A DNA stretch of 64,000 nucleotides from JAUXFS01 sp963772635 (GTDB lineage Bacteria; Pseudomonadota; Alphaproteobacteria; Rhodospirillales; Defluviicoccaceae): contig CAVYYK010000054.1 in assembly GCA_963772635.1 (NCBI GenBank), positions 1-64,000 of the forward strand, read 5' to 3'. Positions 20,379 through 28,669 of the stretch are shown here, one piece after another. How positions within the stretch are numbered: position 1 is the stretch's first letter; each line of letters begins with the position of its first letter. The notes under the pieces were generated by a model. That model ran no database searches. It was not told the DNA's origin and saw only the letters and a program-made list of their open reading frames with translations. The position numbers and the translations under genes were made by a program.

Positions 20379-21641
20379 CTAGTGGATCTTTCGGAAGATC
20401 AGCGAGGCGTTGGTGCCGCCGAAGCCGAACGAGTTGGACAACACGGTCTCGACCTTGCGCTCCTTGGCCTGGTGCGGCACCAGGTCGATGTCGCAGCCTT
20501 CGGACGGATTATCGAGGTTGAGGGTCGGCGGCACGACGCCGGTCTCGAGCGCCTTGATCGAGAAAATAGCCTCGGCGGCGCCGGCGGCGCCGAGCATATG
20601 CCCTATCGACGACTTGGTCGACGACATCGACACGTTGCCGGCGTCGCCGCCGAACAGCCGCTTGACCGCGCCGACCTCGATCTCGTCGCCAAGCGGCGTC
20701 GACGTGCCGTGGGCATTGATGTAGTCGATCTCGCCCGGGTTCACCTGCGCCCGCGCGCACGCCATCGCCATGCAGCGATAGGCGCCGTCGCCGTTCTCGG
20801 AAGGCGCGGTGATGTGGTGGGCGTCGCCGGAAAGCCCGTAACCGACCACCTCGGCATAGATCTTGGCGCCGCGCTTCTTGGCGTGCTCGTGTTCCTCGAG
20901 CACGACGACGCCGGCGCCCTCGCCCATGACGAAGCCGTCGCGGTCGACGTCCCAGGGCCGAGAAGCCTTTTCCGGGGTGTCGTTGAACCGGGTCGACAAC
21001 GCCTTTGCCGCGGAAAAACCGGCAATGCCGAGCCGGCAGATCGCCGCCTCGCTGCCGCCGGCGATCATCACGTCGGCGTCTTCCCACATGATCAGCCGGG
21101 CGGCGTCGCCAATGGCATGCGCCCCGGTGGCGCACGCCGTCACCGCCGAATGGTTCGGCCCCTTGAACCCGTACTTGATCTGCACGTGGCCGCTCGGCAG
21201 GTTGATCAGGGTGGCCGGGATGAAGAACGGGCTCAGGCGCCGGACCTTGCCGGTTTCGACCAGAACCGCGCCCTTGGCGATCTCGGGCAGTCCGCCGATG
21301 CCGGAGCCGATCATCACCCCGGTGCGGATACGCGACTCCTCGTCCTCGGGCTTCCAGCCGGCGTCGGTGACCGCCTGCTCGGCCGCCGCCATGGCGAAGA
21401 CGATGAACGTGTCCATCCGCCGCTGTTCCTTCGGCGAGACCCAGTCGTCGGCATTGAAGCCGCCGTCGGCAGTCTCCCCCGGCGGCACCTGTCCGGCGAT
21501 CTTCGCCGGCAGATCCGACACGTCGAAGGACTGGATGGCGCGGATCCCCGATTCGCCATTGATCAGGCGATCCCAGGTGACATTGACCCCGCAGCCCAAA
21601 GGTGACACGAGCCCGAGCCCGGTTACGACCACACGTCTCAT
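20379..21641 (-). CDS. fabF: beta-ketoacyl-ACP synthase II
   Basis: 420 aa condensing enzyme of fatty-acid elongation in the cytoplasm; extends acyl-ACP with malonyl-ACP and handles the palmitoleate to cis-vaccenate step. The Cys-His-His triad is visible: C170 in VTACATGAHA, H311 in NAHGTSTPLGD and H348 in SSIGHMLGAAGA. Full length. It lies 82 bases downstream of acpP. Confidence 0.97.
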   Translation of the reverse strand: MRRVVVTGLGLVSPLGCGVNVTWDRLINGESGIRAIQSFDVSDLPAKIAGQVPPGETADGGFNADDWVSPKEQRRMDTFIVFAMAAAEQAVTDAGWKPEDEESRIRTGVMIGSGIGGLPEIAKGAVLVETGKVRRLSPFFIPATLINLPSGHVQIKYGFKGPNHSAVTACATGAHAIGDAARLIMWEDADVMIAGGSEAAICRLGIAGFSAAKALSTRFNDTPEKASRPWDVDRDGFVMGEGAGVVVLEEHEHAKKRGAKIYAEVVGYGLSGDAHHITAPSENGDGAYRCMAMACARAQVNPGEIDYINAHGTSTPLGDEIEVGAVKRLFGGDAGNVSMSSTKSSIGHMLGAAGAAEAIFSIKALETGVVPPTLNLDNPSEGCDIDLVPHQAKERKVETVLSNSFGFGGTNASLIFRKIH

Positions 21642-21723
21642 GATGATCTATCGCTCGACGAAATCAATGCCGGCCTCACTCCTTGTCCGTTCGGCGGCGG
21701 ACATCCCGGCCGCCGGTTCGGCG

Positions 21724-21966
21724 CTACTTCTTTTTGACTTCTTCCTCGATGTGCTTGATCGCGTCCCCGACGGTGAGGATCTTCTCCGCTGCCTCGTCCG
21801 GGATCTCGATGCTGAACTCTTCCTCGAACGCCATCACCAGCTCAACGGTATCGAGGCTGTCCGCCCCCAGATGCTCGATGAATCCGGCGTCTTCGACCAC
21901 CTTCGATTCCTCGACACCCAGGTGTTCGACAATGATCTTTTTGACCCGTTCGGCGACGTCAGTCAT
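21724..21966 (-). CDS. acpP: acyl carrier protein
   Basis: 80 aa acidic four-helix protein carrying fatty-acid intermediates on 4'-phosphopantetheine attached to S37 within LGADSLDTVEL. The C-terminus ends in lysines (EEEVKKK). A 176-base gap separates it from fabG and a candidate promoter is present, matching the strong separate expression of acpP in many bacteria. Confidence 0.97.
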   Translation of the reverse strand: MTDVAERVKKIIVEHLGVEESKVVEDAGFIEHLGADSLDTVELVMAFEEEFSIEIPDEAAEKILTVGDAIKHIEEEVKKK

Positions 21967-22067
21967 ACCCTATTCCCTCGACCAGATTGCAAAAATGTTA
22001 TGGATTTCCTTCGGCTTAACCCGTTCCCCCGCTCGGCAGGACGCCACGCCGCGATGCAAAACGCCGT

Positions 22068-22097
22068 TACCTAGCATACTTTTTTGGCCTTTGCCAA
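22068..22097 (-). promoter_or_regulatory. possible acpP promoter
   Basis: Reading the minus strand, TTGGCA (22097-22092) and TAGGTA (22073-22068) are spaced by 18 bases, about 100 bases upstream of the acpP ATG. The -10 is a weak match, so this is a tentative sigma-70 site based on position. Confidence 0.35.
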
Positions 22098-22142
22098 TCC
22101 GCAACGGATCGGGATTTTTCGATAAATGGCCCGCATCGTGGT

Positions 22143-22880
22143 CTATATCATCGCCAACCCGCCGTTGACATGGACGGTCTGGCCGGTGACGTAGGCGGCC
22201 TCGTCGCTGGCCAGGAACAGGACGCTGGCGGCGACGTCGTCCGGCACGCCCAGCCTGCCCATCGGCACCGCATCAAGAATCGCCTGTCGACGCTGGGCCG
22301 GCAGCGCCCCGCTCATATCGGTCTCGATGAAGCCGGGGGCGACGCAGTTGGCGGTGATTCCGCGGCTGGCGAGCTCATGGGCGACGGCTTTGATCATGCC
22401 GATCATCCCCGCCTTCGAGGCGGCATAGTTGACCTGTCCGGGGCTGCCGGTGACCCCGACCACCGACGTGATGCCGATGATGCGCCCCCAGCGCTTCTTC
22501 ATCATCCCGCGCATCAAGGCACGGATCAGCTGAAACGCCGAGGTCAGGTTGATGTCGATCACCCGCCGCCAGTCCTCGTCCGACATCCTCAAGAGGAGAC
22601 CGTCGCGGGTGATACCGGCGTTGGCGACGAGGATATCGATCTCGCCCATCTGTTCCTCGGCGGCGCGCGCCAGCGCGTCGACCGCGCCCTCGGCGCCGAG
22701 ATCCGCCGGCACCACCCGGGCGGATCCGCCGATTTCCGAAGCGAGCGCTTCGAGCGCGTCGATCCGGGTCCCGGACAGGGCGACCGCGGCCCCCTGCTGC
22801 GCCAGTAACCGGGCGATGGCGCAGCCGATCCCGCCCGAGGCACCGGTCACCAACGCCGTTTTACCGGAGAGGTCGAACAT
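22143..22880 (-). CDS. fabG: 3-oxoacyl-ACP reductase
   Basis: 245 aa short-chain dehydrogenase reducing beta-ketoacyl-ACP with NADPH in fatty-acid synthesis. TGASGGIGCAIA binds cofactor; NAGIT and the catalytic S139, Y152 and K156 (YAASK) are intact. The ATG at 22880 has GGGAGC upstream and gives the family start; an earlier ATG adds 15 unlikely residues. fabD, often next to fabG, is not found in the gap to rpsF. Confidence 0.95.
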   Translation of the reverse strand: MFDLSGKTALVTGASGGIGCAIARLLAQQGAAVALSGTRIDALEALASEIGGSARVVPADLGAEGAVDALARAAEEQMGEIDILVANAGITRDGLLLRMSDEDWRRVIDINLTSAFQLIRALMRGMMKKRWGRIIGITSVVGVTGSPGQVNYAASKAGMIGMIKAVAHELASRGITANCVAPGFIETDMSGALPAQRRQAILDAVPMGRLGVPDDVAASVLFLASDEAAYVTGQTVHVNGGLAMI

Positions 22881-23079
22881 GAAAGCTCCCTCTAAAACAA
22901 CCGCACGCCGGGAGTCGCCGGGCAACGGTGAAGAGCCCCCGAGGTTGCCGGAGGCCAGACCAAACTGAGAAGTTGCGCGGATGTGATAACCGGCTGAGCC
23001 GGCCTGTCAAGCGTCCGTCGTGGCAGGCCACGCCGTCGCGGGTCCGGTTTTACCCGCACTTAGCCGGCGAGAGCGCGGC

Positions 23080-23107
23080 TTGCACGCGGGTTTCATATGT
23101 GTATAAG
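23080..23107 (+). promoter_or_regulatory. sigma-70 promoter of the rpsF operon
   Basis: TTGCAC (23080-23085) and TATAAG (23102-23107) are separated by 16 bases, in the 311-bp divergent region between fabG and rpsF. The match is good and the site is 85 bases upstream of the rpsF start. The leader between them could hold the S6:S18 autoregulatory element known elsewhere, but no structure was resolved by eye. Confidence 0.65.
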
Positions 23108-23191
23108 TGCGCCGCCCAATCTCCTTGCCGGAATGTTCCGGCTATGTCCGGCGGCGCCGGGCTGAGAGAAGCCAAAACGGAGAATTCGGAT

Positions 23192-23731
23192 TTGCCGTAT
23201 TATGAAAGCGTGCTGATCGCACGCCAGGATATTTCCACAACCCAGGTCGAGGCCCTTGCCGACGGCTTCGCCAAGATGATCGAGGATCAGGGTGGTCGCG
23301 TCACCAAACGCGAGCACTGGGGCCTGCGGACCTTCTCGTACAGGATCAGAAAACACCGCAAGGGCCACTATTTCCTGTTCAACATCGACGGCCCGGCCGC
23401 GGCGGTCCATGAGCTGGAACGCCAGGTTCGGATCAACGAAGACGTCCTGCGCTGCCTCACCCTTCGCGTCGACGAGTTGCAGGAAGAACCGTCGGCGATG
23501 ATGCAGAGTCGTGGAGCCCGCGGCGACGATCGCGGACGCGGCGACGATCGCGGACGCGGCGACGATCGCGGACGCGGCGATGATCGGGGGCGCGGCGATG
23601 ATCGGGGGCGCGGCGACGATCGCGGACGCCGCGATGACCGTCCCCGGGGCGGTGACCGCCCGGAGCCGAAGGTCGAGGCCGAAGCGAGCGCCCAGGCCGA
23701 CGTGTCGGAAAACGAGGGAGAGAAAGCATGA
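23192..23731 (+). CDS. rpsF: 30S ribosomal protein S6, long charged tail
   Basis: 179 aa. The core (about residues 1-105: LPYYESVLIARQDISTTQVEAL..., HYFLFNIDGP, VLRCLTLRVDE) is normal S6, which pairs with S18 on the platform of the small subunit. The best start is the TTG at 23192, with GGAG about 9 bases upstream; an in-frame ATG 48 bases earlier would add a stretch foreign to S6. The C-terminus carries six GDDRGR-type hexapeptides coded by 18-bp tandem repeats, then an acidic end. It overlaps rpsR by 4 bases. Confidence 0.93.
   Translation: MPYYESVLIARQDISTTQVEALADGFAKMIEDQGGRVTKREHWGLRTFSYRIRKHRKGHYFLFNIDGPAAAVHELERQVRINEDVLRCLTLRVDELQEEPSAMMQSRGARGDDRGRGDDRGRGDDRGRGDDRGRGDDRGRGDDRGRRDDRPRGGDRPEPKVEAEASAQADVSENEGEKA
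23522..23629 (+). repeat. six 18-bp tandem repeats inside rpsF
   Basis: Units 1-3 and 6 are identical (GGCGACGATCGCGGACGC); units 4-5 differ at a few bases. They encode repeated Gly-Asp-Asp-Arg-Gly-Arg. Repeat identity at the DNA level suggests recent expansion by slippage or unequal crossing over. Confidence 0.95.
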
Positions 23732-23961
23732 GCACCGCGCGCCGCCCGTTCTTTCGCCGCCGCAAGACATGCCCGTTTTCCGGAGCGAACGCGCCCGTCA
23801 TCGATTACAAGGACGTGAAGCTGCTGCAACGATTCACCTCGGAGCGAGGCAAGATCGTGCCGAGCCGAATAACCGCGGTGTCGGCAAAGAAGCAGCGGGA
23901 GCTGGCGAAAGCCATCAAGCGAGCCCGATTTCTTGCTTTGCTCCCATACCTGTTGAAGTAG
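23728..23961 (+). CDS. rpsR: 30S ribosomal protein S18
   Basis: 77 aa, complete. RRPFFRRRKTCPFSG, IDYKDVKLLQRF and the GKIVPSRITAVSAKKQRELAKAIKRARFLALLPY region are standard S18. ATGA overlap with rpsF keeps the two partners translationally coupled. Confidence 0.98.
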   Translation: MSTARRPFFRRRKTCPFSGANAPVIDYKDVKLLQRFTSERGKIVPSRITAVSAKKQRELAKAIKRARFLALLPYLLK

Positions 23962-24061
23962 GATCCGGAGTTCGGAACCCGAACGCGCAAACCCGTTCCC
24001 GGCGAGACGGGGACGGTTGCACGGGCGATTCGGAAACCGCCGGGAATACCGTGAGGACCAG

Positions 24062-25000
24062 ATGTTGAAAGCCGGGGTGATTGCGCTCGGCGGTGGAGGC
24101 CTCAGCGCCGCAGCGTCGGTTTCGGCGCTGTTCGGCACGTCGGGTGGCGTCGTGCTCGCCTATCTGGCGCCGCTGCCATTGCTGTTGGTCGGCCTCGGTC
24201 TCGGGTCCGGCGCGACGGCGATCGCCACCGCCACCGGGATTTTGGCAGTGGCGGTGGTCGGCGGGGTTCCTGCCGCCGGCGTCTATGGGGGCATGCACGC
24301 CTTTCCGTCCTGGCTGATCGTGCATCAGATGCTGAGACAGAAGCCGGCCGGCGGCGTGGTGCCACCGCGTTCGGTCGGTTCGGTCCTTTGCTGGCTCGCC
24401 ATTGTCGGCGGCGTGATCGCCACGGTGACGGCAGTCGTGGGCCGCGGCGAGGCCGGCATCGAGGGGTCGGTTCGCAACCTTCTGGCGGGGGCGGCATCGA
24501 TGGCCGCACCGAACCTGGCGAATGTCGACCGTGACACCTTCGTCGGGTATCTGGCGCCGCTGTTCATCGGCGCGTCAGGGGTCACCTGGATGCTGATGCT
24601 GGTGGTCAACGGGGTGCTCGCGCAGGCCGTTCTGGCGCGAAGGGGATGGAACCTCATGCCGACCCCGAACTGGTCGGCGCTGACCCTTCCGGAATGGATG
24701 TCGTGGCCTCTCGTCGGCACGGCGGTGGTGGCGCTGGTGAGCAGCGGCGACGTGGCGTATCTGGCCCACAATCTGGTGCTGATCTTCGCCGCTCCGTATT
24801 TCTTTCTGGGCTTGGCGGTGGTTCACAGCCTCGCCCGGCTTGCGCCACGGAAAGGTTTTTTGTTGACGGCATTCTATGTGACGTTGGGGTTGTTTCTCGC
24901 GTTCGCCGGTACGGCCGTCGTCGGATTGGGTGTGATCGAGCAGTGGGCCGGAGTGCGCCGACGGTTTGTCGGACCGGGCCCCGGTCAAGGGAGTGAATGA
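24062..25000 (+). CDS. DUF2232 multi-pass membrane protein
   Basis: 312 aa from the ATG at 24062; an upstream in-frame ATG adds a charged stretch not expected. About eight hydrophobic helices are visible, for example VVLAYLAPLPLLLVGLGLG and LVLIFAAPYFFLGLAVVHSLA. The position between rpsR and rplI is characteristic of this alphaproteobacterial family. Its function is not established. Its stop overlaps the L9 start (ATGATG). Confidence 0.88.
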   Translation: MLKAGVIALGGGGLSAAASVSALFGTSGGVVLAYLAPLPLLLVGLGLGSGATAIATATGILAVAVVGGVPAAGVYGGMHAFPSWLIVHQMLRQKPAGGVVPPRSVGSVLCWLAIVGGVIATVTAVVGRGEAGIEGSVRNLLAGAASMAAPNLANVDRDTFVGYLAPLFIGASGVTWMLMLVVNGVLAQAVLARRGWNLMPTPNWSALTLPEWMSWPLVGTAVVALVSSGDVAYLAHNLVLIFAAPYFFLGLAVVHSLARLAPRKGFLLTAFYVTLGLFLAFAGTAVVGLGVIEQWAGVRRRFVGPGPGQGSE

Positions 25001-25629
25001 TGGAAGTCATGCTGTTGGAACGAATTGAAAAGCTCGGCCTGATGGGAGACCTGGTCAAGGTCAAGGCGGGCTACGCGCGCAACTACCTGTTGCCCCAGAA
25101 GAAGGCGGTCCGGGCGAGCGAAGCGAACCGCAAGAAGTTCGAGGAACAACGGTCGCAACTCGAGGCGACCAATCTCGAGCTGCGAAAGGAAGCCGAGAAG
25201 GTCGCGGCCCGGATGGGCGAGCTCATGATCGTGCTGATCCGCCAGGCCGGCGAAGCCGGTCAACTTTACGGCTCGGTCAACGCCCGCGACATCGCCGAAG
25301 GGGTGACCGAAGCCGGCTTCACCGTTCGCCGCCAGCAGATCTGGCTCAACGAGCCGATCAAGGCGCTCGGCACGCACCCCGTTTCGGTCAGCCTCCATCC
25401 CGAAGTCATTGTAGAGGTGACCATCAACGTCGCCCGTTCCGAGGACGAGGCCGCGTTGCAGGCACGAACCGGCCGACCGATGCCGCGGACCGGCGTGGAA
25501 GAGGCGCACGAGGAGATGGCGATCGAAGAACAGGCGATGGCGGTGTTCGAGGAAGAGGCGACCGAACACGTGATCGAGGAATTGCGCGCCGAGGAAGCCG
25601 CCGAGGAGGAGGCCCCGAACAAACCGTAA
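25000..25629 (+). CDS. rplI: 50S ribosomal protein L9, extended C-terminus
   Basis: 209 aa. The N-terminal rRNA-binding domain (MEVMLLERIEKLGLMGDLVKVKAGYARNYLLPQKKA in parts), the long connecting helix and the C-terminal domain to about residue 150 are typical. Beyond that an acidic tail rich in Glu and Ala (EEEATEHVIEELRAEEAAEEE) makes it longer than the roughly 150-aa family norm; related species often carry similar tails. ATG at 25000 is preferred over the overlapping one at 24997. Confidence 0.95.
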   Translation: MEVMLLERIEKLGLMGDLVKVKAGYARNYLLPQKKAVRASEANRKKFEEQRSQLEATNLELRKEAEKVAARMGELMIVLIRQAGEAGQLYGSVNARDIAEGVTEAGFTVRRQQIWLNEPIKALGTHPVSVSLHPEVIVEVTINVARSEDEAALQARTGRPMPRTGVEEAHEEMAIEEQAMAVFEEEATEHVIEELRAEEAAEEEAPNKP

Positions 25630-25762
25630 CGAACCGGTTCCGGCGCATTCGAGCTATTCCACTCCCGGGTTAATCTGTGTTAAGCTCTCCGAGCATATTT
25701 CGTGGGATGATCCTGCCACCGGCGCTGTCGGAAGAAGCGGGGCGTGCTCGGAGACGCGGAGG

Positions 25763-27001
25763 ATGCTACTAAGAAGGCTGCTGAACCGTCTGATCGGGGT
25801 GGGGCGGCTGGTGATTGTCGATGCCGGCGGTCGCACCCACGTGTTCGCCGGTGGCGAAGGACCGTCGATCACCGTCCGACTTCATGACAAGGCGCTCCAT
25901 TGGCGGCTGTTCTGGCAGCCTGAGCTCTGTACCGGCGAAGCCTACATGGACGGCACGCTGACCATCGAGGACGGCACCCTTTACGACTTCCTCGATTTGA
26001 TCGGCCGAAACATCGAAGCCGCCGGCAACCGCCCCCTGAGCCCGTCGACGCATTGGATCGAGCGGATGTTTCGGCGCCTCTACCAGTTCAATCCGAAGGA
26101 GCGGGCGCGCCGGAACGTCGCCCATCACTACGACCTTTCCGGCGCCCTGTACGATCTGTTCCTCGACGACGACCGGCAGTATTCATGCGCCTATTTCCGC
26201 CGTCCCGGCGACGGCCTGGAGACGGCTCAGGAGCAGAAGAAGCGCCACATCGCGGCGAAGCTGTTGCTCGAGCCGGGAATGACGGTCCTCGACATCGGAT
26301 CCGGTTGGGGCGGTCTGGATCTTTATCTCGCCGAAAATGCGGACGTGAAGGTCACCGGAGTCACCCTTTCGACCGAGCAGTTGAACGTTTCCCGCCGCCG
26401 GGCCGTCGAGACCGGGCTCGTCGGCCGGGTGGAATATTTTCTGCGCGACTACCGCGAACAGACCGGCGTGTTCGACCGGATCGTATCGGTCGGGATGTTC
26501 GAGCACGTCGGCGTCGGCCATTTCGACGCGTTCTTCTCGACGGTCCGCGACCGTCTGGCGGACGACGGCGTGGCGCTGTTGCACATGATCGGGCGCGCCG
26601 ACGGCCCGGGGGTCACCGATGCCTGGATCCGCAAGTACATCTTTCCCGGCGGCTACTTTCCGGCGCTGTCCGAGGTCTCGTTCGCGATCGAGAAGGCCGG
26701 GCTGTGGGTGACCGACATCGAGGTTCTTCGCCTGCACTACGCGGAAACGCTGCGCCACTGGCGCCGACGCTTCCTCGCCAACCGGGACAAGGCGGTGGCG
26801 CTGTACGATGAGCGGTTCTGCCGGATGTGGGAGTTCTACCTGGCGGCCAGCGAGATTTCGTTCCGATACATGAACTGCGCGGTGTTCCAGATTCAGCTGG
26901 CCAAGCGCCAGGAGGCGGTGCCGCTCACCCGCGACTACGTGGCCAAGGCCGAGCGCCGGCTGGCCGCGGCCGAAAGCCGGGAGAGCGGCCGGGCGGCCTG
27001 A
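25763..27001 (+). CDS. cfa: cyclopropane-fatty-acyl-phospholipid synthase
   Basis: 412 aa SAM-dependent methyltransferase that converts double bonds of membrane phospholipid acyl chains to cyclopropanes. An N-terminal lipid-binding domain is followed by NVAHHYDLSGALYDLFLDD, SAM motif VLDIGSGWGGLDLYLAE, VSVGMFEHVG and FPGGYFPAL. Acts at the inner membrane, usually under acid or stationary-phase stress. Single gene between rplI and dnaB. Confidence 0.95.
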   Translation: MLLRRLLNRLIGVGRLVIVDAGGRTHVFAGGEGPSITVRLHDKALHWRLFWQPELCTGEAYMDGTLTIEDGTLYDFLDLIGRNIEAAGNRPLSPSTHWIERMFRRLYQFNPKERARRNVAHHYDLSGALYDLFLDDDRQYSCAYFRRPGDGLETAQEQKKRHIAAKLLLEPGMTVLDIGSGWGGLDLYLAENADVKVTGVTLSTEQLNVSRRRAVETGLVGRVEYFLRDYREQTGVFDRIVSVGMFEHVGVGHFDAFFSTVRDRLADDGVALLHMIGRADGPGVTDAWIRKYIFPGGYFPALSEVSFAIEKAGLWVTDIEVLRLHYAETLRHWRRRFLANRDKAVALYDERFCRMWEFYLAASEISFRYMNCAVFQIQLAKRQEAVPLTRDYVAKAERRLAAAESRESGRAA

Positions 27002-27004
27002 CGG

Positions 27005-27013
27005 TTATCCACA
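27005..27013 (+). promoter_or_regulatory. consensus DnaA box upstream of dnaB
   Basis: TTATCCACA, a perfect DnaA-binding 9-mer, lies 125 bases before the dnaB ATG in the cfa-dnaB gap. It could couple dnaB transcription to DnaA. A single box can occur by chance and no cluster indicating an origin is present. Confidence 0.4.
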
Positions 27014-27137
27014 GACTTGTTCCCGCGATTCACCCAATTCACATTTCTGAGAGGGGCTTGAGGAATTGTCCTTGTTGGTTTTTTTTGTCCCCAGAACCAA
27101 TTCGCGCCGGAAGGTCTGAAAAGTTTATCATGGTTCC

Positions 27138-28658
27138 ATGACGACGACGATCAGCGCTCCACCCCCGGGAGGTTTTGACGACCTGGTCGCGGGCCTCTCT
27201 CCTCTCCGCCGGCCGCCTCACAACGTCGAGGCCGAACGTGCTCTGCTCGGAGCCATTTTCGTCAACAATCGGACCTACGAAAAAGTCTCGGAGTTCCTCC
27301 GCGCCGATCATTTCTCGGTCGCCGAGCACGGCCGCATCTTCGCCGCCTGCTCCAAGTTGATAGAACGCAACCAGATCGCCGACCCGATCACCCTCAGGGC
27401 CCATTTCGAACAGGACGAGAGTCTCGCCGACATCGGCGGTCAGGCGTATCTGATGAAGCTGGCGGATTCCGCGGTCACGGTGATCAACGCCGCGGAATAC
27501 GGCCGCATCGTCCACGACCTGTATCTCAGGCGCGAGCTGATCGCCCTCGGCGACGACGTGGTCAACCGCGCCTACGGCAGCGACATCGAGGAGTCGGCCA
27601 ACGAGCAGATCGAACTGGCGGAACAGAGCCTTTACGACCTCGCCACCAAAGGCGAATACGAAGGCGGGTTCGAGACGTTCGAAGACACCCTCCGCAGTGC
27701 GCTGGAGATTGCCGAGGCGGCCCACAAACGGGAGGGCCAGCTGAGCGGGGTGCCGACCGGCCTCAGGGATCTCGACGGCAAGCTCGGCGGCCTGCACCGG
27801 TCTGATCTGATCATCCTCGCCGGCCGGCCGTCCATGGGCAAGACCGCGCTGGCGACCAACATGGCTTTCAACGCGGCGAAGAAGTTCCGGACGAGAAAAC
27901 GAGAGGACGGGACCACGGAAGTGGTCGACGGGGCGGTGATCGGCTTCTTCTCGCTGGAAATGTCCCGCGAGCAGCTCGCCACCCGCATCCTCGCCGAGGA
28001 AACGCGGATCTCCTCGGACAAGATTCGCCGGGGTCTGGTTCCGAACGAGAAGTTCCCCGATCTGGTGATGGCCAGCCGCGACCTCAACAAGGTCCCGATC
28101 TTCATCGACGACACCGCGGCGCTGTCGATCAGCGCCATGCGGACCCGGGCGCGACGGCTGAAGCGCCAGCACAATCTGGGGCTTATCGTCATCGACTATC
28201 TTCAGCTGATCTCGCCGTCGCCCGGCACCCGCCACGACAGTCGGGTTCAGGAGATCTCCGAGATCACCCGCGGCCTCAAGGCCCTCGCCAAGGAGTTGGA
28301 CATCCCGGTGCTGGCGCTGTCGCAGTTGTCGCGCGCGGTCGAACAGCGCGACGACAAGCGGCCGCAATTGGCGGACCTGAGGGAATCCGGGACCATCGAG
28401 CAGGACGCCGACGTGGTGATGTTCATCTTTCGCGAGCAGTACTATCTGGAGCGATCCGAACCGGACCCGATGGCAAAGGACGACGAGGGCCAGAAGCGCT
28501 ATCAGAAGTGGCTGGAGAAGGCCGAAAGGGCCCACAACAAGGCCGAGGTGATCGTCGCCAAGCAGCGGCACGGGCCGATCGGCAAGGTCGAGCTGTTCTT
28601 CGAGGGCGAATTCACCCGGTTCGGGGACCTCGAAACACAAAACGATCCCAGCGGTTGA
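27138..28658 (+). CDS. dnaB: replicative DNA helicase
   Basis: 506 aa. N-terminal DnaB domain (PPHNVEAERALLGAIF), linker, then a RecA-type ATPase with Walker A GRPSMGKTALATNMA, Walker B LIVIDYLQLI, and LSQLSRAVEQRDDKRPQLADLRESG. Hexameric 5'-3' helicase at replication forks. No intein is present. Followed after 11 bases by alr, the usual alphaproteobacterial order. Confidence 0.97.
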   Translation: MTTTISAPPPGGFDDLVAGLSPLRRPPHNVEAERALLGAIFVNNRTYEKVSEFLRADHFSVAEHGRIFAACSKLIERNQIADPITLRAHFEQDESLADIGGQAYLMKLADSAVTVINAAEYGRIVHDLYLRRELIALGDDVVNRAYGSDIEESANEQIELAEQSLYDLATKGEYEGGFETFEDTLRSALEIAEAAHKREGQLSGVPTGLRDLDGKLGGLHRSDLIILAGRPSMGKTALATNMAFNAAKKFRTRKREDGTTEVVDGAVIGFFSLEMSREQLATRILAEETRISSDKIRRGLVPNEKFPDLVMASRDLNKVPIFIDDTAALSISAMRTRARRLKRQHNLGLIVIDYLQLISPSPGTRHDSRVQEISEITRGLKALAKELDIPVLALSQLSRAVEQRDDKRPQLADLRESGTIEQDADVVMFIFREQYYLERSEPDPMAKDDEGQKRYQKWLEKAERAHNKAEVIVAKQRHGPIGKVELFFEGEFTRFGDLETQNDPSG

Positions 28659-28669
28659 GGGCTCCCTCA

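Noticed and set aside
23522..23629. CRISPR-like array
   Set aside because: The units are contiguous without spacers and in frame with rpsF.
27005..27013. Replication origin near dnaB
   Set aside because: Only one DnaA box, no AT-rich unwinding element or further origin genes.
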